Origin: an uncultured Peptostreptococcaceae bacterium
GTDB taxonomy: Bacteria; Bacillota; Clostridia; Tissierellales; Peptoniphilaceae
Direction: 5' to 3'
DNA: 18,970 nucleotides
Assembly: GCA_945910665.1 (NCBI GenBank)
Contig: CAMDZK010000001.1
Coordinates: 1 to 18,970 of the forward strand
The notes beneath the pieces are model-generated. The model saw nothing but the letters and a program-made list of their open reading frames with translations, did not search any database and was not told where the DNA came from. The position numbers were made by a program, and so were the translations under genes. Position 1 is the stretch's first letter. Each line of letters begins with the position of its first letter. This document shows positions 1 to 7,218 of this stretch, in pieces.

Positions 1-6
1 TTGTTT

Positions 7-35
7 ATAATACCAAGTTTATTTCCCCTTGTCAA
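7..35 (-). promoter_or_regulatory. Sigma-A promoter firing leftward out of the window
   Basis: On the minus strand there is TTGACA (35 to 30), a 17-nt spacer, and TATTAT (12 to 7) preceded by TG one base upstream of the hexamer. This is a consensus -35, an ideal spacer and an extended -10. The transcription start would fall around position 1 or just beyond the edge, so it serves a gene divergent from pepT that is not in the window. The promoter is read directly; activity is inferred. Confidence 0.75.
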
Positions 36-100
36 CACTTTTTTCACTTTTCTTTTAAATTCTTTCAAATCCTTGAAAAACACACATTATTTGTTCTATT

Positions 101-109
101 TGATATAAT
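101..109 (+). promoter_or_regulatory. Extended -10 promoter of pepT
   Basis: TG at 101-102, one base, then a perfect TATAAT at 104-109. No good -35 lies at 16-18 nt; TTGAAA at 73-78 is 25 nt away, too far. The extended -10 could compensate. A start around 116 would give a leader of about 20 nt containing the AAGGAGG ribosome site at 124-130, five bases before the ATG. Confidence 0.65.
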
Positions 110-135
110 AGAAGGACCAATATAAGGAGGCTTTT

Positions 136-1356
136 ATGAATTATTCAGATGTGATTACACGATTTTTACGTTATGTAAAAATTGATACACAAAGTGCACC
201 GGACCAAGAGTCCGTACCAAGCACACATAAACAGTTTGACTTGGCTCACATCTTAGTCGAAGAAATGAAAGAACTTGGGCTGCAAGATGTACGCATTGAC
301 GAGCACTGTTATGTTTATGGTACTCTTCCTTCCAATGTCGATGATGACGTAGACCCCATTGGTTTTGTTGCCCACATGGATACGGCACCTGATTTTTCTG
401 GAAAAGGTGTGAACCCACAAATCATCAAATACGAAGGTGGGCCGCTCAAACTGTCAGATTCTGTACTGATGGATCCTGTGGAATTCCCAGAACTTGAAGA
501 CGTGATTGGAGAAGAACTCATTACGACGGATGGAACCACTCTTTTAGGCGCCGACAACAAAGCGGGCATTGCAGAAATTCTTTCGGCAATCAAACATCTG
601 GTCGATAACCCTCACATCAAGCATGGCCCTGTTCGCATTGCCTTTACACCCGATGAAGAGGTCGGACGTGGCGCCGATTTCTTCGATGTAAAAGGGTTCG
701 ATGCAAAATTTGCTTACACCGTGGACGGAGGACCTGTGGGGGAATTGGAATATGAATCTTTTAATGCTGCCTCCACGGTTGTACATGTGAAGGGAAACAG
801 CATCCACCCAGGATCAGCGAAAAATAAAATGATCAATGCACAACTTCTCGCCATGGAATTTTTCAACATGCTTCCCGTGCAAGAGCGCCCAGAATATACG
901 GAAGGCTACGAAGGATTTTATCTTCTCCATTCTATGGAAGGGACCGTTGAAGAAGCGACCCTTTCTTTCATTATAAGAGATCACTCCAAAGAAGAGTTTG
1001 AAGCAAAGAAAAAATATATGACTGCATGTGTGGAGTTCTTAAACAAAAAATACGGAGATCGTTTTACAATTGAACACAAAGATTCCTACTATAATATGGG
1101 AGAGATTTTAGAAAAAGAGTTTCATATTGTAGAATTGGCAAAAGAAGTTATGGAAGAGCAAGGAATAAAAGTAGACATCGTCCCCATCCGCGGGGGTACC
1201 GATGGGTCCAGGCTCTCCTTTATGGGACTTCCCACTCCCAATCTCTTTACAGGTGGGTATTACTACCATGGGAAATACGAAATGATTCCCGTGAGTGCCA
1301 TGGAAAAGGCAAGAGATGTGATTGTTGGAATTATTGAAAAACACGCACAGAAATAA
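136..1356 (+). CDS. pepT: Peptidase T (tripeptide aminopeptidase, M20B)
   Basis: Cytoplasmic dizinc aminopeptidase that removes the N-terminal residue from tripeptides, the last step of using peptides as amino-acid sources. The 406-residue length is normal for PepT. The expected metal ligands are visible in order: H80 and D82 in AHMDT, bridging D140 in LLGADNKAG, E174/E175 in TPDEEVGRG, D197 in TVDGG, and a late H378 in GGYYYHGK. The dimerisation insert lies between about 205 and 320. The ATG is chosen because AAGGAGG sits five bases upstream. It is the only plus-strand gene, monocistronic, with its own extended -10 promoter and a hairpin terminator directly after the stop. Its role fits the aminopeptidase and arginine-catabolism genes elsewhere in the window. 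Confidence 0.96.
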   Translation: MNYSDVITRFLRYVKIDTQSAPDQESVPSTHKQFDLAHILVEEMKELGLQDVRIDEHCYVYGTLPSNVDDDVDPIGFVAHMDTAPDFSGKGVNPQIIKYEGGPLKLSDSVLMDPVEFPELEDVIGEELITTDGTTLLGADNKAGIAEILSAIKHLVDNPHIKHGPVRIAFTPDEEVGRGADFFDVKGFDAKFAYTVDGGPVGELEYESFNAASTVVHVKGNSIHPGSAKNKMINAQLLAMEFFNMLPVQERPEYTEGYEGFYLLHSMEGTVEEATLSFIIRDHSKEEFEAKKKYMTACVEFLNKKYGDRFTIEHKDSYYNMGEILEKEFHIVELAKEVMEEQGIKVDIVPIRGGTDGSRLSFMGLPTPNLFTGGYYYHGKYEMIPVSAMEKARDVIVGIIEKHAQK

Positions 1357-1360
1357 GAAA

Positions 1361-1397
1361 AAGCAGTGCCGCACAAATACAGTGGCACTGCTTTTTT
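1361..1397. terminator. Bidirectional intrinsic terminator between convergent genes
   Basis: A 10-bp perfect stem (1361-1370 with 1384-1393) around a 13-nt loop. On the plus strand T6 (1392-1397) follows the stem, ending pepT. On the minus strand the A-rich bases before the stem become a U tract, ending the ABC transporter unit. The plus-strand T tract overlaps the stop codon of the membrane protein gene at 1396. Confidence 0.85.
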
Positions 1398-2022
1398 ATA
1401 CAAGTCCTTTTTTTCGGATGTACAACTCCCCAATAATCAACCCGACGATTCCAATCATGATATAGATAAGATAAGCGGATACATACATAGGTAAGGGTGT
1501 GTCTAAGGTAGTGATATAAAATGGGTAAGGTCTTCTCTGATCGCCAAATGCTAAAGAAAAAATTACGTAGGTCATACATACAACAAAGGCAACCGTCGTG
1601 TTTTTTTGAATACTTACCATAAGATAACTAACACCTAAAAACATAATGAGGATGGAACTCGTTCTCATAAGGATGCCATCACTGATAAGGTTCAAATACA
1701 CTAACGCCATGAGTGATAGTCCTGAAAGGATTGCGTAAATCAAAATAAATAAAAGAGTATTTTCTATTCTATATTTACTTTTACCTGCTGCAAGTAACTG
1801 AGTGAGGGGCGATGCGACATAAAAACTAATCCCATGCAATACATAAGGTATAAAAAGCAATGGGGGTATCAGTTGGGACAAAAGGAGCATAATTTGTTGT
1901 GCCAGTCCCATTTCTACTGTTCGAATGAGAAATGTACCCATGAAAGGAAGAAAGAACAAATGGAGTAGCACAATGGCATACAAAAGATTTCCCATACTCA
2001 AAAATGGATACAGGCGTCTCAT
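1396..2022 (-). CDS. Small ABC-2-type permease subunit (membrane protein)
   Basis: A 208-residue very hydrophobic protein with about six membrane spans (roughly residues 10-30, 45-65, 85-110, 118-137, 140-160, 182-203) and a basic C-terminal tail. I do not recognise a named family from motifs. Its position, with the ATG overlapping the TGA of the ABC ATPase by four bases (ATGA), strongly suggests a second membrane subunit of the same transporter, probably translated by coupling. It is the last gene of the unit and ends in the shared terminator. It could also be an immunity-type membrane protein if the upstream secreted peptide is a bacteriocin; the sequence does not decide this. Confidence 0.75.
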   Translation of the reverse strand: MRRLYPFLSMGNLLYAIVLLHLFFLPFMGTFLIRTVEMGLAQQIMLLLSQLIPPLLFIPYVLHGISFYVASPLTQLLAAGKSKYRIENTLLFILIYAILSGLSLMALVYLNLISDGILMRTSSILIMFLGVSYLMVSIQKNTTVAFVVCMTYVIFSLAFGDQRRPYPFYITTLDTPLPMYVSAYLIYIMIGIVGLIIGELYIRKKGLV

Positions 2023-2858
2023 CGGTTTAGTTTTTCTTGATGTAATAAATAAAGATACCCATCTTCAATTGTTGGGTTCACCGCATTTTTTTGACGATTT
2101 GCACTCAAGTAGCGAACCTTGGCTGGTCCATCTGACTGTACCCTACGGATGATATGAACATCGTGCTGATTGGCAATCGCACTTTCATCATCTTCATAGA
2201 CAAAACCTTGCGCAATGGCAGCCAACTCATTTTGATTTCCATAAAAGAGTAGTTTCCCTTGATTCAATACGATAATCTGATGACAAATTGCTTCAATATC
2301 TTCTACGATATGCGTTGCAAGAATATGAATGCCTTCCGTTTGCCTTGCTAGAATATTCTTGAATCGTAATCGTTCTTCTGGGTCTAACCCAGCCGTCGGT
2401 TCGTCATACACCACAAGCGACGGATTTCCAAGCAACGCTTGGGCAATGCCGACGCGGCGCACCATCCCCCCAGACAAACTTTTTCCTTTCGCACTTCTTT
2501 TATCGAGAAGACCCACCGCAGTTAAGCAATTCTGAACTTCTTCTTCTTGATTTTTCTCCACTTCTTTAAAATCCGCCAAAAATTTCAAAGTGTCTTCTGT
2601 TGTCATATAGGGAAACACGCCAAAACTCTGGGGAAGATACCCAATCAATGGTTTCTTATCACCATCAATGGGTTGGCCATTTAATTGAATCGTATCATTT
2701 TTATCTGGATAAATGCCAGTCAAGTAGCGGATCAATGTCGTTTTACCCGCTCCATTGGGGCCAAGCAAACCAATCACTCCTGGTTTCATTTCCAAAGTGA
2801 TAGAATCAAGTGCTTTCAATTTCCCGAAACGATGCGATAGATTATGAATGGTAAGCAC
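2019..2858 (-). CDS. ABC transporter ATP-binding protein
   Basis: 279-residue nucleotide-binding subunit of the drug/peptide export (ABC-2) type. Walker A GPNGAGKT at 33-40, Q-loop around LPQSF (75-79), signature LSGGM at 128-132, Walker B LVVYDEP at 148-154 with the catalytic Glu, D-loop GLDP and switch His H183 are all present, so it should hydrolyse ATP. About 90 residues after the core are typical of an accessory C-terminal region. The start is GTG, preceded by AAGGGGAA at about seven bases; it shares one base with the TAG stop of the permease upstream. Its own TGA overlaps the next ATG. It energises the permease encoded on either side. Confidence 0.93.
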   Translation of the reverse strand: MLTIHNLSHRFGKLKALDSITLEMKPGVIGLLGPNGAGKTTLIRYLTGIYPDKNDTIQLNGQPIDGDKKPLIGYLPQSFGVFPYMTTEDTLKFLADFKEVEKNQEEEVQNCLTAVGLLDKRSAKGKSLSGGMVRRVGIAQALLGNPSLVVYDEPTAGLDPEERLRFKNILARQTEGIHILATHIVEDIEAICHQIIVLNQGKLLFYGNQNELAAIAQGFVYEDDESAIANQHDVHIIRRVQSDGPAKVRYLSANRQKNAVNPTIEDGYLYLLHQEKLNR

Positions 2859-4834
2859 TATTGTATTCCCCTTTCTTTGAGCAAATCGTGAAAGAATACT
2901 TGTTGATCGCTGTGATCTGTTTCGTCATTCAAATAATTTTCAACTTGCTCTATGGTTCTTTCTTCATCATCGGTTACTAATTTGGAGAAGAGATAGTAGA
3001 TATCTGAGCGGTATTCATCAGCTCGTTCCGGCATATTTTCATTCTCCCAAAAGACAATCTCATTTTGTGCCATTTGCAAACGTTCATCATAGGTCGCTCG
3101 ATCGTTCAAATAAAGTTCAAGTAACCTTGCTACTTCCGTTTTTTCTGGGGCACTCTTCACAATGTTTACTAAATCTGGATAGCTACCCAATGAAGTTAGC
3201 AGCATGTAATCATCGTAGATGATCAAATTTTCATGGGGTGTAAGAAAGTTCATGTTCGGTATTATAAAAATATCTTTGTCTTCAGGGAGTTCATTTTCTT
3301 CAAAATCTTTCGCCATCATTTCTTCCCACTGGTTTCGTGGAAAAGTCAGTGTGTCAAAGACAGGAAAAACAATCTTACTCTCCTTCCACTGTCCTTCTTC
3401 ATAAAATCCACCGAGTAGAGTCACTCCTTCAGCTGTTCCATTCCAAGTGTGATCATTGACTTGTTCTACATTCGAAAAAAGATTCAGTCGACTCTCCATT
3501 TCTATATGAATGGGTATTTTAGGCAAAGGTTCATTCCCCGCGAAACCACCTCCATTTTGTAGTTCGAAAACTTTTTGATGCCCGGGCTGCGGAAACCATG
3601 GAAAATGACTCGGTAGAAACACGCCTTGTTCATTGGAGTAGAACTTTGGTGAATAGCCATCATAAATAAAGGTAACCGCATCCGAAGCGTCTTCAAGCTC
3701 TACCCAAATATAATCGCTCTCTTGTGAGAAAGAAACTGGGTTATTTTGACGATCCAATACTTTCTTCACCTGATACCCATGATAGAGAGTGAAGGGAACC
3801 TTCCCTCGTTGCGGCGTATCAAGAGATAATGTCACTTCTGCGTTTAGCTTTCTTGCTATGGTTCCTCTGATATCCACCTGTGTATACGTAAAAGGAGCCT
3901 CTATTTCATCCACCGTCTGCGTTTGATAATAGTGAAAGTCTTCCATAAATGAAGTGTACGTGCGCGATTCCAAATCGACATTTGATGCAGGTAAGATATA
4001 AACAATAAAACTCACAACTGCGAGTATGCCTAAACTAGCCTTTAATACTTGCCGTTTCCTATTTTTTTCTCTCTTGAAACCAGGAAGGAGTAAAAATGAA
4101 AACAAGAAAATCCAAAAGAGAATCCGTGCAACATGAAAGTATTGCACACCGATACCAAAAGGTTCAACAATCAAACCGTCATTTGCAGCAGGGCCTATCC
4201 GCAGTAAATCATAAAGTTTCATGGGTAAGAGGCCAAAAACGCTATACACAATATCGCTTGGTAAAAATCCTAATCCAAAGGAAAGCACAAAGACGATAAC
4301 GAGTGTTAAGAAAGCGACCCCTTTACTTTTAACTTTCGATAATAGAATGCCAAAAAGTATTCCCAGAATACCAATTAAAAAAAAGTTAACAAAAAATAAG
4401 AAGAGTATATATGAAACCAGGGTTCCATCCAATAAAACGATGCGCGTACTCTCAAATATCGCCATGGAAGCAAAAAATGTGATACTTAGAATCGCACATA
4501 CGACTCCGAGCAAAATGGCGTTAGAACTAAACAGTGAAAACAAGTACTGGCCTTCCCCTAAGGCAGTTGTGTGCAATACTTCGTCCATACTTCTTGTTTT
4601 TGGTTCTAAAGCCATGTGCAAGGATAACACTGCAAATAGCATAAATAGAAGAGGGGAAAAGCGTAACAAAACTCTGATATAGATGAGTGGTATCTCTGCT
4701 TGCGATAAAAACGCAAAAACCTTGTAGTATCGCTGTGCGTAATAAAATACCATGAGAAGTGTTGCTATCGCAATACCGAGCAATCCATGATTGTTTTTTA
4801 TCAGTCTTGCATTCCATTGAACCAATTTCTTCAT
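2858..4834 (-). CDS. ABC-2 permease with large external M1-peptidase-like domain
   Basis: A 658-residue protein. Hydrophobic segments at about 17-33, 52-75, 101-125, 140-165, 172-192, 235-251 and 266-282; the basic loop 254-261 is probably cytoplasmic, placing residues 290-658 outside. The first part of the external region (about 310-425: alternating beta strands, VDIRGTIARKLNAEVTLSL, LPSHFPWFPQPG) resembles the N-terminal saddle domain of M1 aminopeptidases. No HEXXH zinc motif occurs anywhere, so no peptidase activity is expected. ATG start with GGAGG (4841-4845) six bases upstream. It follows the secreted-peptide gene across a hairpin and abuts the ATPase gene. Most likely it is the main membrane subunit of a peptide or lipid exporter; the substrate is unknown. 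Confidence 0.82.
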   Translation of the reverse strand: MKKLVQWNARLIKNNHGLLGIAIATLLMVFYYAQRYYKVFAFLSQAEIPLIYIRVLLRFSPLLFMLFAVLSLHMALEPKTRSMDEVLHTTALGEGQYLFSLFSSNAILLGVVCAILSITFFASMAIFESTRIVLLDGTLVSYILFLFFVNFFLIGILGILFGILLSKVKSKGVAFLTLVIVFVLSFGLGFLPSDIVYSVFGLLPMKLYDLLRIGPAANDGLIVEPFGIGVQYFHVARILFWIFLFSFLLLPGFKREKNRKRQVLKASLGILAVVSFIVYILPASNVDLESRTYTSFMEDFHYYQTQTVDEIEAPFTYTQVDIRGTIARKLNAEVTLSLDTPQRGKVPFTLYHGYQVKKVLDRQNNPVSFSQESDYIWVELEDASDAVTFIYDGYSPKFYSNEQGVFLPSHFPWFPQPGHQKVFELQNGGGFAGNEPLPKIPIHIEMESRLNLFSNVEQVNDHTWNGTAEGVTLLGGFYEEGQWKESKIVFPVFDTLTFPRNQWEEMMAKDFEENELPEDKDIFIIPNMNFLTPHENLIIYDDYMLLTSLGSYPDLVNIVKSAPEKTEVARLLELYLNDRATYDERLQMAQNEIVFWENENMPERADEYRSDIYYLFSKLVTDDEERTIEQVENYLNDETDHSDQQVFFHDLLKERGIQ

Positions 4835-4848
4835 ACTAATCCTCCATT

Positions 4849-4872
4849 AAAAAAGCGGATCGCTCCGCCTTT
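4849..4872 (-). terminator. Intercistronic hairpin with U6, likely partial terminator
   Basis: On the minus strand, just after the TAA of the secreted-peptide gene, GCGGA (4868-4864) pairs with TCCGC (4859-4855) around a four-base loop, followed by T6 (4854-4849). Four bases later comes the GGAGG ribosome site of the permease. No new promoter is visible between them, so the hairpin probably allows partial read-through, giving more peptide mRNA than transporter mRNA. Confidence 0.75.
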
Positions 4873-5262
4873 TTAGTTTGCATACCAAATCCAACCCTTT
4901 GCGTCTGCTCCTCTTAAATAAGATGGCTCGTTAGAAACCTTCAATTTCCACATCCGCTCAGTGTCGAATCTTTTTGTTTGAAAATCACCGGATGTACTAT
5001 TTACTCCAACGATTGCATAAGCATTCGCAATCCATCCATCTCCAGTAGTCCAATGCGCTTGTATCTTTACGCTACGAGCTGAATTTGAGAAGTTTCGGCC
5101 AGCGAATATCTTGTACGTTCCAAACACATAGGCAGTTTCCACACTATATTCCGTTGGTGGTAACCAAACTTCCTTATTTGGTGTACCCACAGCATAGGCA
5201 AATACCCCAGAAAAAATGAGTATCACGGCCAATGAGAGTTCAGCGATTTTTCTTCTGTTGAT
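4873..5262 (-). CDS. Secreted cysteine-free peptide with apparent ATC start
   Basis: Not recognised as a known family. An open frame of 129 codons if read from ATC at 5262-5260, or 119 from the first standard start, TTG at 5232. The ATC is preferred because AGGAGG ends exactly seven bases upstream, and because the reading from there gives a textbook signal peptide: NRRK basic head, a hydrophobic core about 14 long, and an AYA cleavage site near residue 24. The TTG has no ribosome site and would lose the basic head. The mature part (~105 residues) has no cysteine, is rich in aromatics (W, Y, F) and beta-prone segments, and ends in GWIWYAN. Strong promoter upstream and ABC transporter genes downstream suggest a bacteriocin-like or surface-acting peptide; this is inference. 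Alternatively the ATC is a lost ATG and the gene is nearly silent. Confidence 0.7.
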   Translation of the reverse strand: MNRRKIAELSLAVILIFSGVFAYAVGTPNKEVWLPPTEYSVETAYVFGTYKIFAGRNFSNSARSVKIQAHWTTGDGWIANAYAIVGVNSTSGDFQTKRFDTERMWKLKVSNEPSYLRGADAKGWIWYAN

Positions 5263-5293
5263 ATATTCTCCTCCTCTTTGTTATGGTACTTAT

Positions 5294-5322
5294 ATTATAT
5301 ATATATATATATAATACGTCAA
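5294..5322 (-). promoter_or_regulatory. Strong promoter with TA-repeat spacer
   Basis: Minus strand TTGACG (5322-5317), exactly 17 nt, then a perfect TATAAT (5299-5294). The spacer is almost entirely alternating AT: plus positions 5296-5313 are nine TA units that run from inside the -10 through the spacer. Transcription would start near 5287, about 25 nt before the apparent start of the secreted-peptide gene. A change in repeat number would alter the -35/-10 distance by 2 nt per unit. Confidence 0.85.
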
Positions 5323-5357
5323 CACTTTAAAGCATTCGATGCGATATATTGGCGTTT

Positions 5358-5978
5358 CTATTCCTTTGTTAATAAAGCAAAGGCTCGGATTGGCGCACCA
5401 TCGGCTCTTTCATAGAACAGAGGTGCTGCGACGAATGTAAATGGATCCCTGGGGAGTTTGTCTAGGTTTGTGAGATTTTCAAAAATAACTGTATCTTTTA
5501 CCAAGAGGATGTGATGAATGGGAAAGGTAGTGCTGCCCATTTCATCTGCACTGGGTGTATCGAAGCCCACGCCTTTGATTGGGCTTTCTGCAATCATCGT
5601 GGCAAGTTCGGTGGTTAGGGTTGAATACTTTCCGTGATGTTCCTCTTTCCAAAGCACATTATGCTCCGTATGGATGATGAGGTATTCCACATCATTTCGA
5701 ACAGCTTCTTGGATCGCTTCTATTATATAATCGTTTTTCATTGGAACACAGAGAGCATTTCCGTAAAATATGCCTCCTAGCTCTTCCAGTGTTTTTCCGT
5801 CTTCAATCATATGATACGGGGCATCCATGTGCGTTCCCGTATGGGAAGTCAGTGTAAACTGATGCTCCGAATAGTGATGCTTCTGATGAGTGGCAATTTG
5901 TGTAACGAGAACTTCTGGTGTTCCTGGGTAGGCAGGCATCCCCGTCTTTATGGGATGGGATAAGTCTATGATTCGCAT
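5358..5978 (-). CDS. Cyclase / kynurenine-formamidase-family metal hydrolase
   Basis: 206-residue protein of the cyclase family (PF04199 type). The metal-binding signature HTGTHMDAPYH at 46-56 supplies H46, H50, D52 and H56, and the opening IIDLSHPI..GMPAYPGTP is typical. Family members hydrolyse N-formylkynurenine or cyclic amides/imides; the exact substrate cannot be read from sequence. Its ATG overlaps the end of the aminotransferase gene by 13 bases, so the two are co-translated and probably serve one amino-acid degradation route. No other tryptophan-degradation genes are visible, so a KynB assignment is not made. No terminator follows it, so its transcript may run into the secreted-peptide unit. 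Confidence 0.88.
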   Translation of the reverse strand: MRIIDLSHPIKTGMPAYPGTPEVLVTQIATHQKHHYSEHQFTLTSHTGTHMDAPYHMIEDGKTLEELGGIFYGNALCVPMKNDYIIEAIQEAVRNDVEYLIIHTEHNVLWKEEHHGKYSTLTTELATMIAESPIKGVGFDTPSADEMGSTTFPIHHILLVKDTVIFENLTNLDKLPRDPFTFVAAPLFYERADGAPIRAFALLTKE

Positions 5979-7159
5979 TCTTTTAATACTTCTCTCAAGC
6001 TTTCTATCATACGGTCAATCGCCTCTTTTTCGATGATGAGTGGCGGTACAAAACGCAAGACATTTTCTGCTGTGGAATTGAGAATAAAGCCGCGTTCTAC
6101 CATTTTATCGACTACGGGTCTCGCTTTGAAGGTTAATTCGATACCGAGCATTAATCCTTTTCCACGCACTTCTTTGCATGATTCGAAGTGATTCACAATT
6201 TTCTCTAATTGTTCTTTAAAATAGGCACCCACTTCTTTTGTGCGACCTGGGATATCTAAACGAATGTGCTCTTCTAAGGTTGCCAATGCAACTGCTGTGG
6301 AGAGTGGATTTCCCCCAAAGGTCGTCCCATGAACACCCAATTGGAAAGATTCTGCAATTTCTTTCTTTGCAAGGACCGCACCAATAGGAATTCCATTCCC
6401 CATTCCTTTGGCCATGGTGATGATGTCAGGTTCGACGCCAGTTTGTTCATAGGCAAAAAGACTTCCTGTTCGGCTGACGCCACATTGAATTTCGTCAAAG
6501 ATTAAGACTGCTCCTGTTTCATCACACCGCTTGCGTAAGGCTTGGAGAAATTCAGGCTCTGCAATACAGAGTCCTCCTTCTCCTTGGACGGGTTCGACAA
6601 TGACAGCACATGTGCAGTCGTCGATTTTTTCGATTTGACTGAGATCGTTTAAATCAATAAACCCAAAATCGTCGGGTAAATCCCCAAACCCTTCTTTATA
6701 GTCGTCATTATCTGTAATGGTGAGCGCCGTTAAGCTTCTCCCGTGGAAGGAGTCTTCCATGGCGATGATACAGCGTTTGTTTTCCATCCCTCGGTCATAT
6801 TGGTAGCGCCTGGCAAGTTTTACCGCTGCTTCGTTGGCTTCTGTGCCTGTGCTCGCAAAAAATACTTGGTCTGTGCAGGAGTGTTCTGCTAAAAACTCCG
6901 CTAATTTGATTTGACTTTCTACCCAATAATAATTGGATGTATGGATGATTTTATCGGCTTGTTCGTGGAGGGTGCGGTTTACTTTTTCGTTGCTATAACC
7001 TAAATTGCACACGGCAATTCCTGAAAGGAAATCGTCGTATTCTCTTCCTTCTTGATCGTAAACCTTGGCTCCTTCTCCTCGTTCGATCACGACGTCGAGA
7101 CGGTCGTAAGTATGCATAATATGTTTATTTCCAATGTCTTTTGCATTTTGTAAGTCCAT
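5966..7159 (-). CDS. Class-III aminotransferase, ornithine/acetylornithine type
   Basis: 397-residue PLP enzyme of the ArgD/ornithine aminotransferase group. Visible: STGTEANEAA (103-112) for cofactor phosphate, the DEIQ aspartate D222, and the Schiff-base lysine K251 in MAKGMGNG. The ATG at 7159 is chosen; an in-frame TTG at 7192 lies inside the terminator and promoter region and is rejected. A GGGAAGTGAG stretch upstream is a weak ribosome site. No arginine-biosynthesis gene is nearby, while arcA and arcB, which yield ornithine, are a few kilobases upstream, so a catabolic role on ornithine is likely but not proven. Its leader and first codons exist in a second, decayed copy beyond the ABC exporter gene. 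Confidence 0.9.
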   Translation of the reverse strand: MDLQNAKDIGNKHIMHTYDRLDVVIERGEGAKVYDQEGREYDDFLSGIAVCNLGYSNEKVNRTLHEQADKIIHTSNYYWVESQIKLAEFLAEHSCTDQVFFASTGTEANEAAVKLARRYQYDRGMENKRCIIAMEDSFHGRSLTALTITDNDDYKEGFGDLPDDFGFIDLNDLSQIEKIDDCTCAVIVEPVQGEGGLCIAEPEFLQALRKRCDETGAVLIFDEIQCGVSRTGSLFAYEQTGVEPDIITMAKGMGNGIPIGAVLAKKEIAESFQLGVHGTTFGGNPLSTAVALATLEEHIRLDIPGRTKEVGAYFKEQLEKIVNHFESCKEVRGKGLMLGIELTFKARPVVDKMVERGFILNSTAENVLRFVPPLIIEKEAIDRMIESLREVLKECES

Positions 7160-7200
7160 GGTCTCACTTCCCTTCTTTTTTATATATACCAAAAAAGACG
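7132..7200. repeat. Direct repeat copy A (aminotransferase leader and start)
   Basis: 69 bp that recur at 8862-8931 in the same orientation with two substitutions and one 1-base insertion. Copy A holds, on the minus strand, the terminator U tract, the extended -10, the ribosome site, the ATG and about nine codons of the working aminotransferase gene. Confidence 0.93.
7183..7191 (-). promoter_or_regulatory. Extended -10 promoter of the aminotransferase gene
   Basis: Minus-strand TGG followed by TATATA (7188-7183), immediately after the U tract of the preceding terminator. No convincing -35 sits 17 nt upstream, since that stretch is in the hairpin. The transcript would start near 7177, giving a very short leader. 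It allows aminotransferase expression independent of the exporter gene. Confidence 0.55.
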
Positions 7201-7218
7201 AGAGAATCTCTCGTCTTT
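7191..7218 (-). terminator. Intrinsic terminator after the ABC exporter gene
   Basis: Stem of about 11 bp (7194-7204 with 7208-7218), three-base loop, then T6 on the minus strand (7196-7191). The stem begins inside the TAA stop codon of the exporter gene. Confidence 0.88.

Noticed and set aside
4873..5262. Assigning the secreted peptide to the lactococcin 972 bacteriocin family
   Set aside because: Secretion signal, size and transporter neighbours are similar, but I could not align the conserved aromatic motifs, and the permease has its big domain outside rather than the known associated architecture.
5966..7192. Longer aminotransferase starting at TTG 7192
   Set aside because: That start lies in the terminator U tract and promoter; the added residues are not family-like and the repeat copy shows the start at the equivalent of 7159.
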